From JAGLSB01 sp023135955 (GTDB taxonomy: Bacteria; Bacteroidota; Bacteroidia; Bacteroidales; GCA-2748055): a DNA stretch of 63,871 nt. Both the position numbers and the translations under genes were made by a program. Under the pieces are notes generated by a model, which was not told the DNA's origin, made no database searches, and saw only the letters and a program-made list of their open reading frames with translations. Positions 17,577 through 27,072 of this stretch are shown one piece after another (position 1 is the stretch's first letter; every line of letters begins with the position of its first letter). Location: NCBI GenBank assembly GCA_030673645.1, contig DAOVIO010000010.1, forward strand, positions 1 to 63,871. Reading direction: 5' to 3'.

Positions 17577-20500
17577 ATGAAAACAAAACTACAAACATTA
17601 CTTTTTTTAACGCTGTTTTTTGCTTCATTTATTGCTAATGGACAGGATACTATACGTTCATTAGTTATAACGGAATGGCGTGGTGATTGGGAACATAATT
17701 CATACATTGAGCTTACTAACATGGGCAGTGTAGAATTGGATTTATCTGAATTTACAATTGCCTTATGGATAGGTGGTAGTAGTCCTGCAGATATTCCAGC
17801 TACAAGAGTACACAGACTTGAGGGCCTGCTTGCAGCAGGTGAATCTTATGTGATCATGGCCTATGCTGAAGCCTATCCGGATAATCATCTGAGAAATAAT
17901 AAGCAGGCAGATTTGTTCGTTTTCGCGCCCGAAGATGCTTCAAGACTTATTGATATTGGATTAACTGCCGAGGATGATAGCATTAGTGATGGCTACCAGG
18001 ATTTGTTGGAGACGAACAGAGGTGAAAGAGCTCATGCTCTATGGTATCATCTTGCAGTAGAGGATTCTGTGATGGTTGATGGAGTTGGAATGGTTTTCGA
18101 TCCTGCAGATGGCACACCTGATTTTGCTAATTATAAAGATGTCGCTGGTGTTACAGAGGCAACGGAGACTCATATTCTGGTAAGAAAATCTACGGTTAAA
18201 GAAGGAAATCCGGTGTGGACAGATACCCGTGGGGCGACCCCTGAAGAATCGGAATGGATTCCAATACCTTTTGAAACAGGATGGTATCGTATGTATAGTG
18301 GAGATTTTACTACATGTGGTAACCATGCTGATTATTCTCTAAATGAAAGTTCATTGAAAGCTCAGGCCGGGGTAGCGATGGATATTGATTTTACTAATAA
18401 TACTATTACTTTACCCTGGGGTGCTCAGAGAGATACGATTGCCCTTACTCCATGGCAGCTATTTGATTTTGGTGATGGTATGGCCTGGGATTATAACCTT
18501 AGTTCAATAAGGGAAGACTCTGCTCACTCTATATGTGTGACGGGCGATTCTCTTAGTATTTTTGTTGTTGGTGAAACATTGGAGCAGATTAATTTTAAAA
18601 TTATTGTTGCCTCACCAACAAATGATATGAACGAAGTGTTTTCCTTAAGAACATTAGGTGGTGACGGCTATTATAATACCAGGCAATATTATTATGTAAC
18701 CCAAAACGAAGCTGTTATAGATTCTATAACTGATGTTCCATTTGGTTTGAGAGTAGATTCGCTGTATTCACGTCTGGAAGTTGCTTCCGGAGCAAGCATG
18801 GATATGATTTGGCTGGACGGAGTAGAGACTGCCGATGTTAAATTAAGTGATAAGCTGGAGGTAACTGCAGCCAATGGAGAAAAAAAAGAATATTATATCA
18901 ATGTTAATGATTATGAGCCAAATTCTAATGCTTCTCTTGGTGCTATTACATGGCCCGAAATTCCTGATTATCTCAGAGGTGGTGCCGGATGGACAGGTGA
19001 TACAATTCCTAATTTCATTCCTGAAGGATTGGTGTATTCAATAACTGTACCTTATGGGGTTAGCTCTGTACCGGCATTAGTTGCTTATCCTCAAAACACA
19101 AATGCACAGATTACTATTGAAAGAGCTACTTCCCTTGCAGGAAGTTTTGATGACAGAACTACAATAATTACAGTATATGCTGAAGATGATACTACATATA
19201 AAGAGTATAAAGTAGTTTTTAACAAGGAAATTTTAAAAGACTGGATTCAGCCTTTTACTCCTGATCCATTTTTCTCACAGATACTCAGACATACATATTT
19301 TAAGAATTTCTGGTCAGAGATTTTTAATGCAGGAAACCAGGATCTTGATTTGAGTCATTATATGCTTTCTTTTGGAAATAATGGAATTGCACCAAATGAT
19401 TTTATTTCTGCTGATCCTACATTTGACAACAGGTATATTAAATATGTTCCCGGATATAAATTCTCAGATGATCCTGCCGTGTATGATCTTGATAAAACGC
19501 TAAAACCGGATCTCTCTGTAAATGCTGTTATTCCTCCAAACGATGTTTGGGTTTATGGTCAGTATGCTGACAGAGATGCCAGGATGATGCCTGCACAAAT
19601 GGCAGTAACTGATTTTCAGCTTGGACCTTTTGTGGAGAATATATGGGGAATAACTTATGCAGGACAGGCACAGGTTAGTCCGGCTCCATCCAGAAAGTGG
19701 CCTTTATATATTTATAAAATAGTTAGTGATAGTGTTTTGTCAGGTGACAAAGCTCCTAATGATCCCAATGACTTTGAGCTGATAGATGTGTTTGGAAGAT
19801 ATCCTAATGCAGAACTGGCCACATATGACCCTGTACCAGATATTACAGATTGGTACCAAGGACTTAATGTAACTCGTAAAGATACTGTATGGAAAGGGAA
19901 TCCCGTTTCAGGAGGCTCATTTGGAACTATTGAAAGCAGTGAATGGACAGACATCCGATATGCAGAGATTTATAATTCTGATCTTACAAATCTGCGTAAA
20001 TGGGACTGGACGGCAGAAGGACTCGGTATCCATAATATTGAGCCTGTTACTGCATATAAATCAACAATCAAATCAATAATTTATCTTGTAAGTGATGGTT
20101 ATGCAAATGAGCAAACAATTGATGGTATTGCAACAGGTACAAATGTTGATGGATTATACGAGGGAATAATAAAGGAAGATGAAAATCAATATCTGAGAAT
20201 TATTAGTACAGCTGACGGTAGTGATAAAACCGGTACTGCTGAACTTCTGGTAAATGATACATTATTAGTAACTTCTGCAGATAGTGTGAATTCTACTACA
20301 TATATTCTGAATGTTGGTGTTCCTCTCGATGATAATGCAGTTCTTACTTCTACTGTTTATAATGTTGAGATTACTGCCGGGGATGGATTAATTAGCGGTA
20401 TGGAATATGGTCTTGCAATACAAACAATTCTAGATGCAGTAACAGTTCCCTCTCTGGCCACTTTGAATATTATAGACCAAAATGATGAGTTAATTCCTTT

Positions 20501-21398
20501 GGTGCTTGTGGCTAGCGATACTTTACTTGCTGAAACTATTGTTCACGATTCTGTTTATTTTGAAGTTGTAGCACAGAACGGAACTAATATCATTAAATAT
20601 AAAATTTCACCTTCTTCAGTTGCACGCGATGCATTTGTTTTATCAAATGTTTATGATGTAGATCAGGACCTGTTTTTTATAAATTTTATAAATAATAATA
20701 CAACTGTTGGAGCATTTTATGAGAATATCTTTACTGTAAAGGGAGCAACTGCTGTTGTTGTTGATAAGTTGGGATTTGTAAGAAATGTTGGTTTCTTAGC
20801 TTATGACGATGAATTATTAGTTACATCTATGGATGGCACAGTTCAGAATACTTATTTCCTTGGTTTTAAAGCAGAGCTTGATGCTTTGGGTACTGATGCC
20901 TACGTTGTATCAGATATTTATTCTGTAAATCAAGTTGATTTATCTATTAGTCAGGTATCTGATGCATTTGATGTTTCCACATTTAGTGAAGGGTTAATTA
21001 CTGCCCCAGGTGCTACATTTATTGTTACTGACTTTGGAGGAGTAGAGAAAACTTCAGGATTAATGATTGATGGTGATCTAGTCATTGTAACGTCTGAGAA
21101 TGGCTTGAAAACTGTAAGCTATACGGTAAGTGTTTTTACTGTAAACATTATGGGTTATTCATCAAGGACATTCAAGGTTTATCCAAATCCAACCAATGAT
21201 AATCTTTTCATTCATGGTGTTGTGAATGGAGATATTGTCAAGGTCCTAAATATTGTTGGACACGAGTTAAAACAAATACCATCATATCATTTTAGTGGTG
21301 TTATTTCTCTCGAAGAATTAAAAACAGGTTTCTATTTCCTTAACATAGAAACTAAGAGTGGTAATGTCTATACTTATAAAATATTAAAAACTAAATAA
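17577..21398 (+). CDS. Large T9SS-exported protein with lamin-tail-like and repeated Ig-like domains
   Basis: 1273-residue secreted protein of unknown function at the head of the SusCD operon. It has a signal peptide (1-22, ending ANGQ). The N-terminal region is lamin-tail-domain-like (LVITEWRGDWEHNSYIELTN, from residue 28). A second, diverged copy lies at about 565-830. Both copies end in a matching motif: RKSTVKEGNPV with SEW, and RKDTVWKGNPV with SEW. Between and after them are short beta-sandwich repeats with endings such as KLEVTAANGEKKEYYINV, LLVTSADSVNSTTYILNV, LLVTSMDGTVQNTYFLGF and LVIVTSENGLKTVSYTVSV, like cadherin-like or DUF5018-type sandwiches. The C-terminal 75 residues (VYPNPTNDNLFIHG to the end) are a T9SS type A sorting domain, so it should reach the cell surface. 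No catalytic motif is seen; glycan binding is a guess from context. Confidence 0.8.
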   Translation: MKTKLQTLLFLTLFFASFIANGQDTIRSLVITEWRGDWEHNSYIELTNMGSVELDLSEFTIALWIGGSSPADIPATRVHRLEGLLAAGESYVIMAYAEAYPDNHLRNNKQADLFVFAPEDASRLIDIGLTAEDDSISDGYQDLLETNRGERAHALWYHLAVEDSVMVDGVGMVFDPADGTPDFANYKDVAGVTEATETHILVRKSTVKEGNPVWTDTRGATPEESEWIPIPFETGWYRMYSGDFTTCGNHADYSLNESSLKAQAGVAMDIDFTNNTITLPWGAQRDTIALTPWQLFDFGDGMAWDYNLSSIREDSAHSICVTGDSLSIFVVGETLEQINFKIIVASPTNDMNEVFSLRTLGGDGYYNTRQYYYVTQNEAVIDSITDVPFGLRVDSLYSRLEVASGASMDMIWLDGVETADVKLSDKLEVTAANGEKKEYYINVNDYEPNSNASLGAITWPEIPDYLRGGAGWTGDTIPNFIPEGLVYSITVPYGVSSVPALVAYPQNTNAQITIERATSLAGSFDDRTTIITVYAEDDTTYKEYKVVFNKEILKDWIQPFTPDPFFSQILRHTYFKNFWSEIFNAGNQDLDLSHYMLSFGNNGIAPNDFISADPTFDNRYIKYVPGYKFSDDPAVYDLDKTLKPDLSVNAVIPPNDVWVYGQYADRDARMMPAQMAVTDFQLGPFVENIWGITYAGQAQVSPAPSRKWPLYIYKIVSDSVLSGDKAPNDPNDFELIDVFGRYPNAELATYDPVPDITDWYQGLNVTRKDTVWKGNPVSGGSFGTIESSEWTDIRYAEIYNSDLTNLRKWDWTAEGLGIHNIEPVTAYKSTIKSIIYLVSDGYANEQTIDGIATGTNVDGLYEGIIKEDENQYLRIISTADGSDKTGTAELLVNDTLLVTSADSVNSTTYILNVGVPLDDNAVLTSTVYNVEITAGDGLISGMEYGLAIQTILDAVTVPSLATLNIIDQNDELIPLVLVASDTLLAETIVHDSVYFEVVAQNGTNIIKYKISPSSVARDAFVLSNVYDVDQDLFFINFINNNTTVGAFYENIFTVKGATAVVVDKLGFVRNVGFLAYDDELLVTSMDGTVQNTYFLGFKAELDALGTDAYVVSDIYSVNQVDLSISQVSDAFDVSTFSEGLITAPGATFIVTDFGGVEKTSGLMIDGDLVIVTSENGLKTVSYTVSVFTVNIMGYSSRTFKVYPNPTNDNLFIHGVVNGDIVKVLNIVGHELKQIPSYHFSGVISLEELKTGFYFLNIETKSGNVYTYKILKTK

Positions 21399-21450
21399 GA
21401 AAGAAAATCCTCAATTTCCACCTGCTAACTTTAACCGTAGTTGGTAAAAG

Positions 21451-21482
21451 TCCCCTCCCTTTAGGGGGGGATTTAGGGGGGG
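21451..21482. repeat. CCCTCCCTTTAGGGGGG-type intergenic repeat
   Basis: TCCCCTCCCTTTAGGGGGGG followed by ATTTAGGGGGGG, a GC-rich partly palindromic element in the 118-bp gap between the first two operon genes. A related copy is at 52108-52137. It could form a hairpin that lowers read-through, but has no T-run. Confidence 0.7.
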
Positions 21483-21516
21483 TAAATTTACCAGCTTCAG
21501 ACATCATCCTATTTGC

Positions 21517-23775
21517 ATGAAAAAATATCTTCTATACTTTATTCTTGTCCTGTTTTTCTCTTCATGTCAAAAAGACATGGAGGATTTGGATAAATATAAG
21601 GCTCCCTCATGGCTAAAAGGTAAATTATATACTCAGGTTGAATCGCAGGAAAATTTGAAAATATTCTCTGAATGTTTAAAACTAACAAGTATTGACACTA
21701 TAATAAATACAAGTGGTCTATATACTGTTTTTGCGCCAACAGATGAAGCTTTTAATATTTATTTCTCTGAAAACCCTGAATATAATAAGGATGTTAAGAA
21801 TATTCCGCTTGAAGAACTTGAGCAATTAGTTGAGTTTCATATTGTTCAAAACTCATGGAGTAAAGTTCAGCTTAAAAAAATTAATGTTAAAGGATGGATT
21901 GATGAAGATGATGATAATGTTGAACACCGGGCAAATAAAAAAGAAACCTTATATAGAGAAAAGAATAAAAAATATTATGTTGAATACTCCGATGAGGATG
22001 GATTTAAAATAGTTGATGAGGAAAGGTCCTTGTTCAGGACATCTTTTACCAGATCCAGAAAGTATGTCCCTGTTTTTTTTAATGAATATTTCAGCACTTA
22101 CGGAATTCCGACAAGCGATTATGAATATTATTTTGACAGGTCATTCGATGGTGGTATTTATTACGCTAATGCAAAAGTTTCCGATGCAGATGAAATTCCT
22201 GCAGAAAATGGATATTTATATATTATCGATCGTGTAGTTGAACCTCTTCTTAACACAGAGGAATTGCTTGAAAAAGAATATGCAGAATACTCTTACTCTG
22301 AGTTTTTAGATCTAATTCATGAATTTCCTGTATTTGAATTGAATCTGGATGAAACATATAAGCAAGCTGGTGCAGATGAGGGACTTCAGGTTGATACATT
22401 ATATAATTTATCTTATCCCGAGCTTGCTTTTAATATTCATAGCGAAATTACAGGATCAAATGAGAATAATGCTATTAACAGCATCCAATATCATAATTCG
22501 TTTTTCGCACCAAGTAATCAGGCATTAGATGCGTTTTTGGAGAAATATATCAAGGGATCAAAACAGTGGGGTAGTCTTGCGAACGTCCCAAACTCTATTA
22601 AAACCATTATTATTAATTCACATATGGTTTCAGATATATCTTATGAATCTGATATTCTTGCTGGATTTATAAATGAAGAACGTGATCTTGTAAATATTCC
22701 TGAAAGCAATATCCTTCAGAAGGATTATGGAAGTAATTCTACATATGTTGGTTTGAATGAAGTTATAGTTCCACGAGCATTTTCCTGTGTGAGTGCCCCG
22801 GTTTACCTTAGACGAGGTTTCTATACTTTTTTAAATGCTATTGAAGAAACAAATATTCTTGCAGCTCTGAAAAAAAGGGATGCTAATTATTCATTTTTTG
22901 TTATACCTGATCTTACTTACGGTATGTTAAGAGATTCTTCGCTAAATGTTGTTCTTAAAAATAATAGAATTTCATTTAGGGCCTATAATCGATCGACAGA
23001 GAAATTTGAATCGGTGTTAGATAATGACCTTAGAAAGAAATTATTAAATCACGTAGGAACAGACCTGCCCTTAGGGGCTGCTGACATTGAATTTGTCAGG
23101 AATCTGGCAGGTAATTATATTGTTTTTGATAATGTAAACAACCTTGTAAGTGGCACAGCAAATACCACATTTGGCTTTGGTGGCGATTCAATAATAGATC
23201 TTCAACCAGTCCTGTTGGAAGAGATTACCGATAACGGAAAAACTTACGAAATAGATACGTGGTTTAGTTTCGCTAATGTAAAAATGAGTGATCGAATAAG
23301 AGAAATTAATAATAGTTTTCTTTTGTTGATGGAGAAAGCTGGTTTGGCCAATAAATTACTTGGCGATGAGTATGAATTGAATTTTATTAATCTGGGGACA
23401 TTTTATACAGTATTTATCCCTGATCCTATAGCTCTCAATAATTATAATACAGATACTTTATCAAATAGTGAGCTACAGGAATTTATTAAAGCTCATTTTC
23501 TATCGGGTGATATAATATTTACTGACGGGAAGGCATCTTCTGGGGTTTACACAACTTTAAATGATAGTGATTATAAACATATAAATATTGAGACTGGCAT
23601 AGATTATATTAGTATTCTCGATGATAACAACATTGAGTATACATGTATTAATTTAAGTGCAGGGAAAACAAATTTAACAACTACAACCCCTGTAAGTAAT
23701 GACGATGATTCGTCTGTATGGAGTTTTGTAACAACAGGAGTTGTTCATTCAATAGATTCTGTTTTAATTAAATAA
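21517..23775 (+). CDS. Surface lipoprotein with about four FAS1 (fasciclin) domains
   Basis: 752-residue lipoprotein (lipobox FFSSC, Cys17). It contains several FAS1-type domains, recognised by the conserved strand pattern: YTVFAPTDEAF (69-79) with a closing ENGYLYIIDRVV (about 225-237), NSFFAPSNQALDAFL (about 328-342), YSFFVIPDLTYGML (about 457-470) and FYTVFIPDPIAL (about 628-639) with VVHSIDSVLIK at the C-terminus. FAS1 domains are adhesion and binding folds, and no enzyme motif is seen. The first FAS1 unit has a charged insertion (about residues 130-165). It lies 36 bp before a susC gene. A role as a surface glycan-binding protein is inferred from this position and from the absence of any SusE/F-like gene. 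Confidence 0.84.
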   Translation: MKKYLLYFILVLFFSSCQKDMEDLDKYKAPSWLKGKLYTQVESQENLKIFSECLKLTSIDTIINTSGLYTVFAPTDEAFNIYFSENPEYNKDVKNIPLEELEQLVEFHIVQNSWSKVQLKKINVKGWIDEDDDNVEHRANKKETLYREKNKKYYVEYSDEDGFKIVDEERSLFRTSFTRSRKYVPVFFNEYFSTYGIPTSDYEYYFDRSFDGGIYYANAKVSDADEIPAENGYLYIIDRVVEPLLNTEELLEKEYAEYSYSEFLDLIHEFPVFELNLDETYKQAGADEGLQVDTLYNLSYPELAFNIHSEITGSNENNAINSIQYHNSFFAPSNQALDAFLEKYIKGSKQWGSLANVPNSIKTIIINSHMVSDISYESDILAGFINEERDLVNIPESNILQKDYGSNSTYVGLNEVIVPRAFSCVSAPVYLRRGFYTFLNAIEETNILAALKKRDANYSFFVIPDLTYGMLRDSSLNVVLKNNRISFRAYNRSTEKFESVLDNDLRKKLLNHVGTDLPLGAADIEFVRNLAGNYIVFDNVNNLVSGTANTTFGFGGDSIIDLQPVLLEEITDNGKTYEIDTWFSFANVKMSDRIREINNSFLLLMEKAGLANKLLGDEYELNFINLGTFYTVFIPDPIALNNYNTDTLSNSELQEFIKAHFLSGDIIFTDGKASSGVYTTLNDSDYKHINIETGIDYISILDDNNIEYTCINLSAGKTNLTTTTPVSNDDDSSVWSFVTTGVVHSIDSVLIK

Positions 23776-23811
23776 TAGTAGGATAGTAATTTTTTTTCAA
23801 ATTGTCTTAAA

Positions 23812-26800
23812 ATGAAGTCTGTTTTTGCAGGTATAGTATTTTTTCTGATTAATAGTTATGTACTTTTCGGGCAACAGATTATTCTTCGTGGATCTGTAAT
23901 AGATGAAGAGACAAAGGAAGCTATTATTGGAGCAACACTTGCGGAATATAATACTGACGGCAGAGTAGTAAACGGTGCAATTACAGACGTTAGCGGACGT
24001 TTTACAATTGCTGCAAAAAGTAGCGACAATACTTTACAAGTAAGTTTTATCGGTTATGAGAAAAGAATAGTTGAGATAAATAATCAGACAAATATTGTTA
24101 TTCAATTGAGATCTGAAAGTATACAGATGGAGGAAGTAGTAGTTACTGCAAAATACATAAATCCTTTAACAGGTCTTTCCAGTGAGGATGAAGGGGGCGC
24201 AAGTTCAACTACAATACTTGAAGATATTGAACAGATTGGCGCATCATCTTCGGCCGATGCTCTGCAAGGAATGGTTAGTGGTCTGGATATTATTGCCTCA
24301 TCAGGTAATCCTGGCAGTGGATCACAATTGGTGATAAGGGGCCTTGGTTCTTTGGGGAATTCAAAACCTCTAATCGTAGTGGATGGTATTCCACGAAACG
24401 CATCAACGGGCGATCTTGATTTGTCTTCGGCCGATCAGGAAGACATAGGCTCGTTAATAAATGTTGCACCACAGGATATTCGTTCAATAACGGTTCTTAA
24501 AGATGCTGCCTCTACAGCAGTATGGGGTTCGAAAGGAGCCAATGGAGTAATTCTAATAGAGACAATTAAAGGCGATAAAGGAAATATAAGTTATTTCTAT
24601 AATTATCAAACTTCAATAAATATTCAACCCGATCAAATCCCTATGCTTAACGGGGATGAGTATATCACTATGCAGCTCGAAGAATTATTCAATGAGCAAG
24701 GCGTATTTGTTGTCCCCGATGAATTAGCATACGATAGAGATTTTTATAATTTCAATAACTACAATAAGAATACCGATTGGCTTGATGAAATTACCAGGAT
24801 TGGGTTAAAATCAGATCATTATTTTAAAGTTTCCGGAGGTGGAGATAAAACATTGTTTTTTACTTCATTACGCTATCTTAAGGATAATGGAACTACTATT
24901 AATACAGATTTCGATCAGCTTACTGCAAGGGTAAACCTTAATTATACTTTATCGACCAGATTGAGGTTTACGGTAAACTTTGATTATTCTAACAGTTACA
25001 AAGGTGATAATGTAGAAATAAGATCAAGTAATGTTGATCTTGTTACTGCATATGACGGGCCTGACGATATCGACAATAAAATAAATATTCGCAAAATGGC
25101 TTACCTGAAAGCCCCGAATATGAGTATTTGGGAGTATGATGAAAACGGCAACCCTATAGGTGAGTATTTTAATCCAATTGACAGCTATCAGGGAAAGGGA
25201 GATGAGTTCTATAATCCGGTAGCGATAGGAAATTTGAGTTCAAATGATACAAAGAGAAATAACATTCAAAACAGCTTTAAATTAAATTATAAGATATTTG
25301 ATTGGTTGGATCTTGTAGAAACAGTATCCTTCAGCTATCAAAATACCAAAATAAACGAATTCATTCCATATTCTGCTATTGGAGCCGACTGGCTTGATGA
25401 CCAGATAAATAACGCGAAGGAAAAAAATTCTCTTAAAAATACACTTTTGTCGCGTTCCCAGTTATTTATTAAACCACTGAGGAATGTACAGGATCATTTT
25501 CTATCAGCCATACTACTTTGGGAAGTAGAACAAAATTCTTTTGAGAATTTAACCTTAACGGGAGCTAAATCTGCATCTTTAGGAATATCTGATCCAGCTG
25601 TAAATTCTCCAATTGTTAGTTTCCACAGTAATAGTGGAATGGATAGGAAAATTGGGGCACTTTCCAACATTAACTATAAATTTAAAGATACTTATGTTTT
25701 GTCTTTTAATCTGAGAGCAGATGCCAGCTCTATTTTCGGAACGAATAATCGCCTTGCCCTGTTTCCAAGTACTTCATTTGCATGGAAAATGGATCAAATG
25801 GATTGGATGCAAAACATGAGCTTTGTTGATCAGGCTAAAATTAGAATGAGCTGGGGAAGATCAGGTAATACAATGGGAAACAGTATCTCCAGATTTGGCT
25901 TGTACGATACTAAAGGACAGTATATTCAGGATGTAGCTATTGAACAAACCCAGGTACAACTATCTAATTTTCAATGGGAAATAAAAGAATCGTGGAACAT
26001 TGGCTTAGATTTAGGACTATTTAAGCGAAGATTTACAATGACATTTGACCTTTATGATGCTGTTACTTCAAACCTTCTCTGGAAAAACTATGAAATACCT
26101 GCATCCTCAGGTTATGGCACACTAAAATATTATAATGGAGGTAGTATTCAGAACAAAGGCTGGGAATTATTCTTAAGTTCTGTGCTGATCAGAACCAAAG
26201 ATGTTAGCTTTAGTGTAAAGGCTAATATCTCAAATAACAGCAATAGGTTCCTTTCTTTTCCTGAAAATTTCAATTCCGAAAGATCAGTGAATGTTGGAAA
26301 TGGTGATTATCCGCGACGTGCGACTATAGATCAACCCGTAGGTTCATTTTACGGATTTAAATATCTGGGAGTATGGGCCAGCGATGAAGCAGTTGTAGCA
26401 ACAGATGCAGATGGTAATATTCTTAGAGATGTAAATGGATTACCACTACCGGTTATGTACAAAGATGAATATGTATTTCAGGGAGGAGATGCCCGCTATG
26501 AAGATATTAATCATGATGGCACAATAGATATTAATGATGCTGTCTTTTTGGGTGATGGGAATCCTGATTTTATGGGTGGTTTCGGCACATCTTTCAAGTA
26601 TAAACAATTTAAATTTTCAACACAGTTTCATTATCGTTTAGGATTTGACATTGTAAATGAAATTGCTCTTCAAACCGAAGGGATGAATAACCGTAATAAT
26701 CAGAGTCTGGCTGTGCTTCAAAGATGGCGCAGGCAAGGACAGGATGAGGAAGGGATGTTGCCGAGAGCTTATATGAATCATCCTGCAAATAATCTGGGAT

Positions 26801-27066
26801 CAGACAGATATGTCGAACCAGGAGATTATTTACGTTTAAATACTATTTCTGCACAGTATAACCTTAGTAATAATATTTGTAGAAAAATTGGTGTTAGTTC
26901 TTTTAGCATCGCATTGAATTTAAGAAAAGTTCTAACATTTACTAATTATACTGGTCAGGACCCTGAAATATCCAGGGTTGGAAGTGATCCTTTTTGGTTA
27001 GGCACAGATAATGCAAAAACACCTGTTCCATCGGTTTATACAGTAAGTTTTTCTGTTGGCTTTTAA
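23812..27066 (+). CDS. SusC-like TonB-dependent outer membrane transporter (pair 1)
   Basis: Outer membrane importer that works with the SusD lipoprotein encoded next. 1084 residues: signal peptide (1-20), carboxypeptidase-regulatory-like domain (about 23-100; GSVIDEETKEAIIGATL, FIGYEKRIVEI), conserved VVVTAKY, plug domain (about 130-265; LVIRGLGSLGNSKPLIVVDG, ITVLKDAASTAVWGSKGANG), then a 22-strand-type barrel ending in the hydrophobic strand VYTVSFSVGF with a terminal Phe. It has no STN (anti-sigma-linked) domain, which fits HTCS rather than sigma-factor control. The susD start follows after 6 bp. The family is certain; the substrate is inferred from neighbouring enzymes. Confidence 0.96.
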   Translation: MKSVFAGIVFFLINSYVLFGQQIILRGSVIDEETKEAIIGATLAEYNTDGRVVNGAITDVSGRFTIAAKSSDNTLQVSFIGYEKRIVEINNQTNIVIQLRSESIQMEEVVVTAKYINPLTGLSSEDEGGASSTTILEDIEQIGASSSADALQGMVSGLDIIASSGNPGSGSQLVIRGLGSLGNSKPLIVVDGIPRNASTGDLDLSSADQEDIGSLINVAPQDIRSITVLKDAASTAVWGSKGANGVILIETIKGDKGNISYFYNYQTSINIQPDQIPMLNGDEYITMQLEELFNEQGVFVVPDELAYDRDFYNFNNYNKNTDWLDEITRIGLKSDHYFKVSGGGDKTLFFTSLRYLKDNGTTINTDFDQLTARVNLNYTLSTRLRFTVNFDYSNSYKGDNVEIRSSNVDLVTAYDGPDDIDNKINIRKMAYLKAPNMSIWEYDENGNPIGEYFNPIDSYQGKGDEFYNPVAIGNLSSNDTKRNNIQNSFKLNYKIFDWLDLVETVSFSYQNTKINEFIPYSAIGADWLDDQINNAKEKNSLKNTLLSRSQLFIKPLRNVQDHFLSAILLWEVEQNSFENLTLTGAKSASLGISDPAVNSPIVSFHSNSGMDRKIGALSNINYKFKDTYVLSFNLRADASSIFGTNNRLALFPSTSFAWKMDQMDWMQNMSFVDQAKIRMSWGRSGNTMGNSISRFGLYDTKGQYIQDVAIEQTQVQLSNFQWEIKESWNIGLDLGLFKRRFTMTFDLYDAVTSNLLWKNYEIPASSGYGTLKYYNGGSIQNKGWELFLSSVLIRTKDVSFSVKANISNNSNRFLSFPENFNSERSVNVGNGDYPRRATIDQPVGSFYGFKYLGVWASDEAVVATDADGNILRDVNGLPLPVMYKDEYVFQGGDARYEDINHDGTIDINDAVFLGDGNPDFMGGFGTSFKYKQFKFSTQFHYRLGFDIVNEIALQTEGMNNRNNQSLAVLQRWRRQGQDEEGMLPRAYMNHPANNLGSDRYVEPGDYLRLNTISAQYNLSNNICRKIGVSSFSIALNLRKVLTFTNYTGQDPEISRVGSDPFWLGTDNAKTPVPSVYTVSFSVGF

Positions 27067-27072
27067 AGTATT

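Noticed and set aside
21451..21482. Intrinsic terminator after the 1273-residue protein gene
   Set aside because: The GC-rich element can fold but has no T-run, and a second copy type occurs elsewhere as a repeat, so it is listed as a repeat only.
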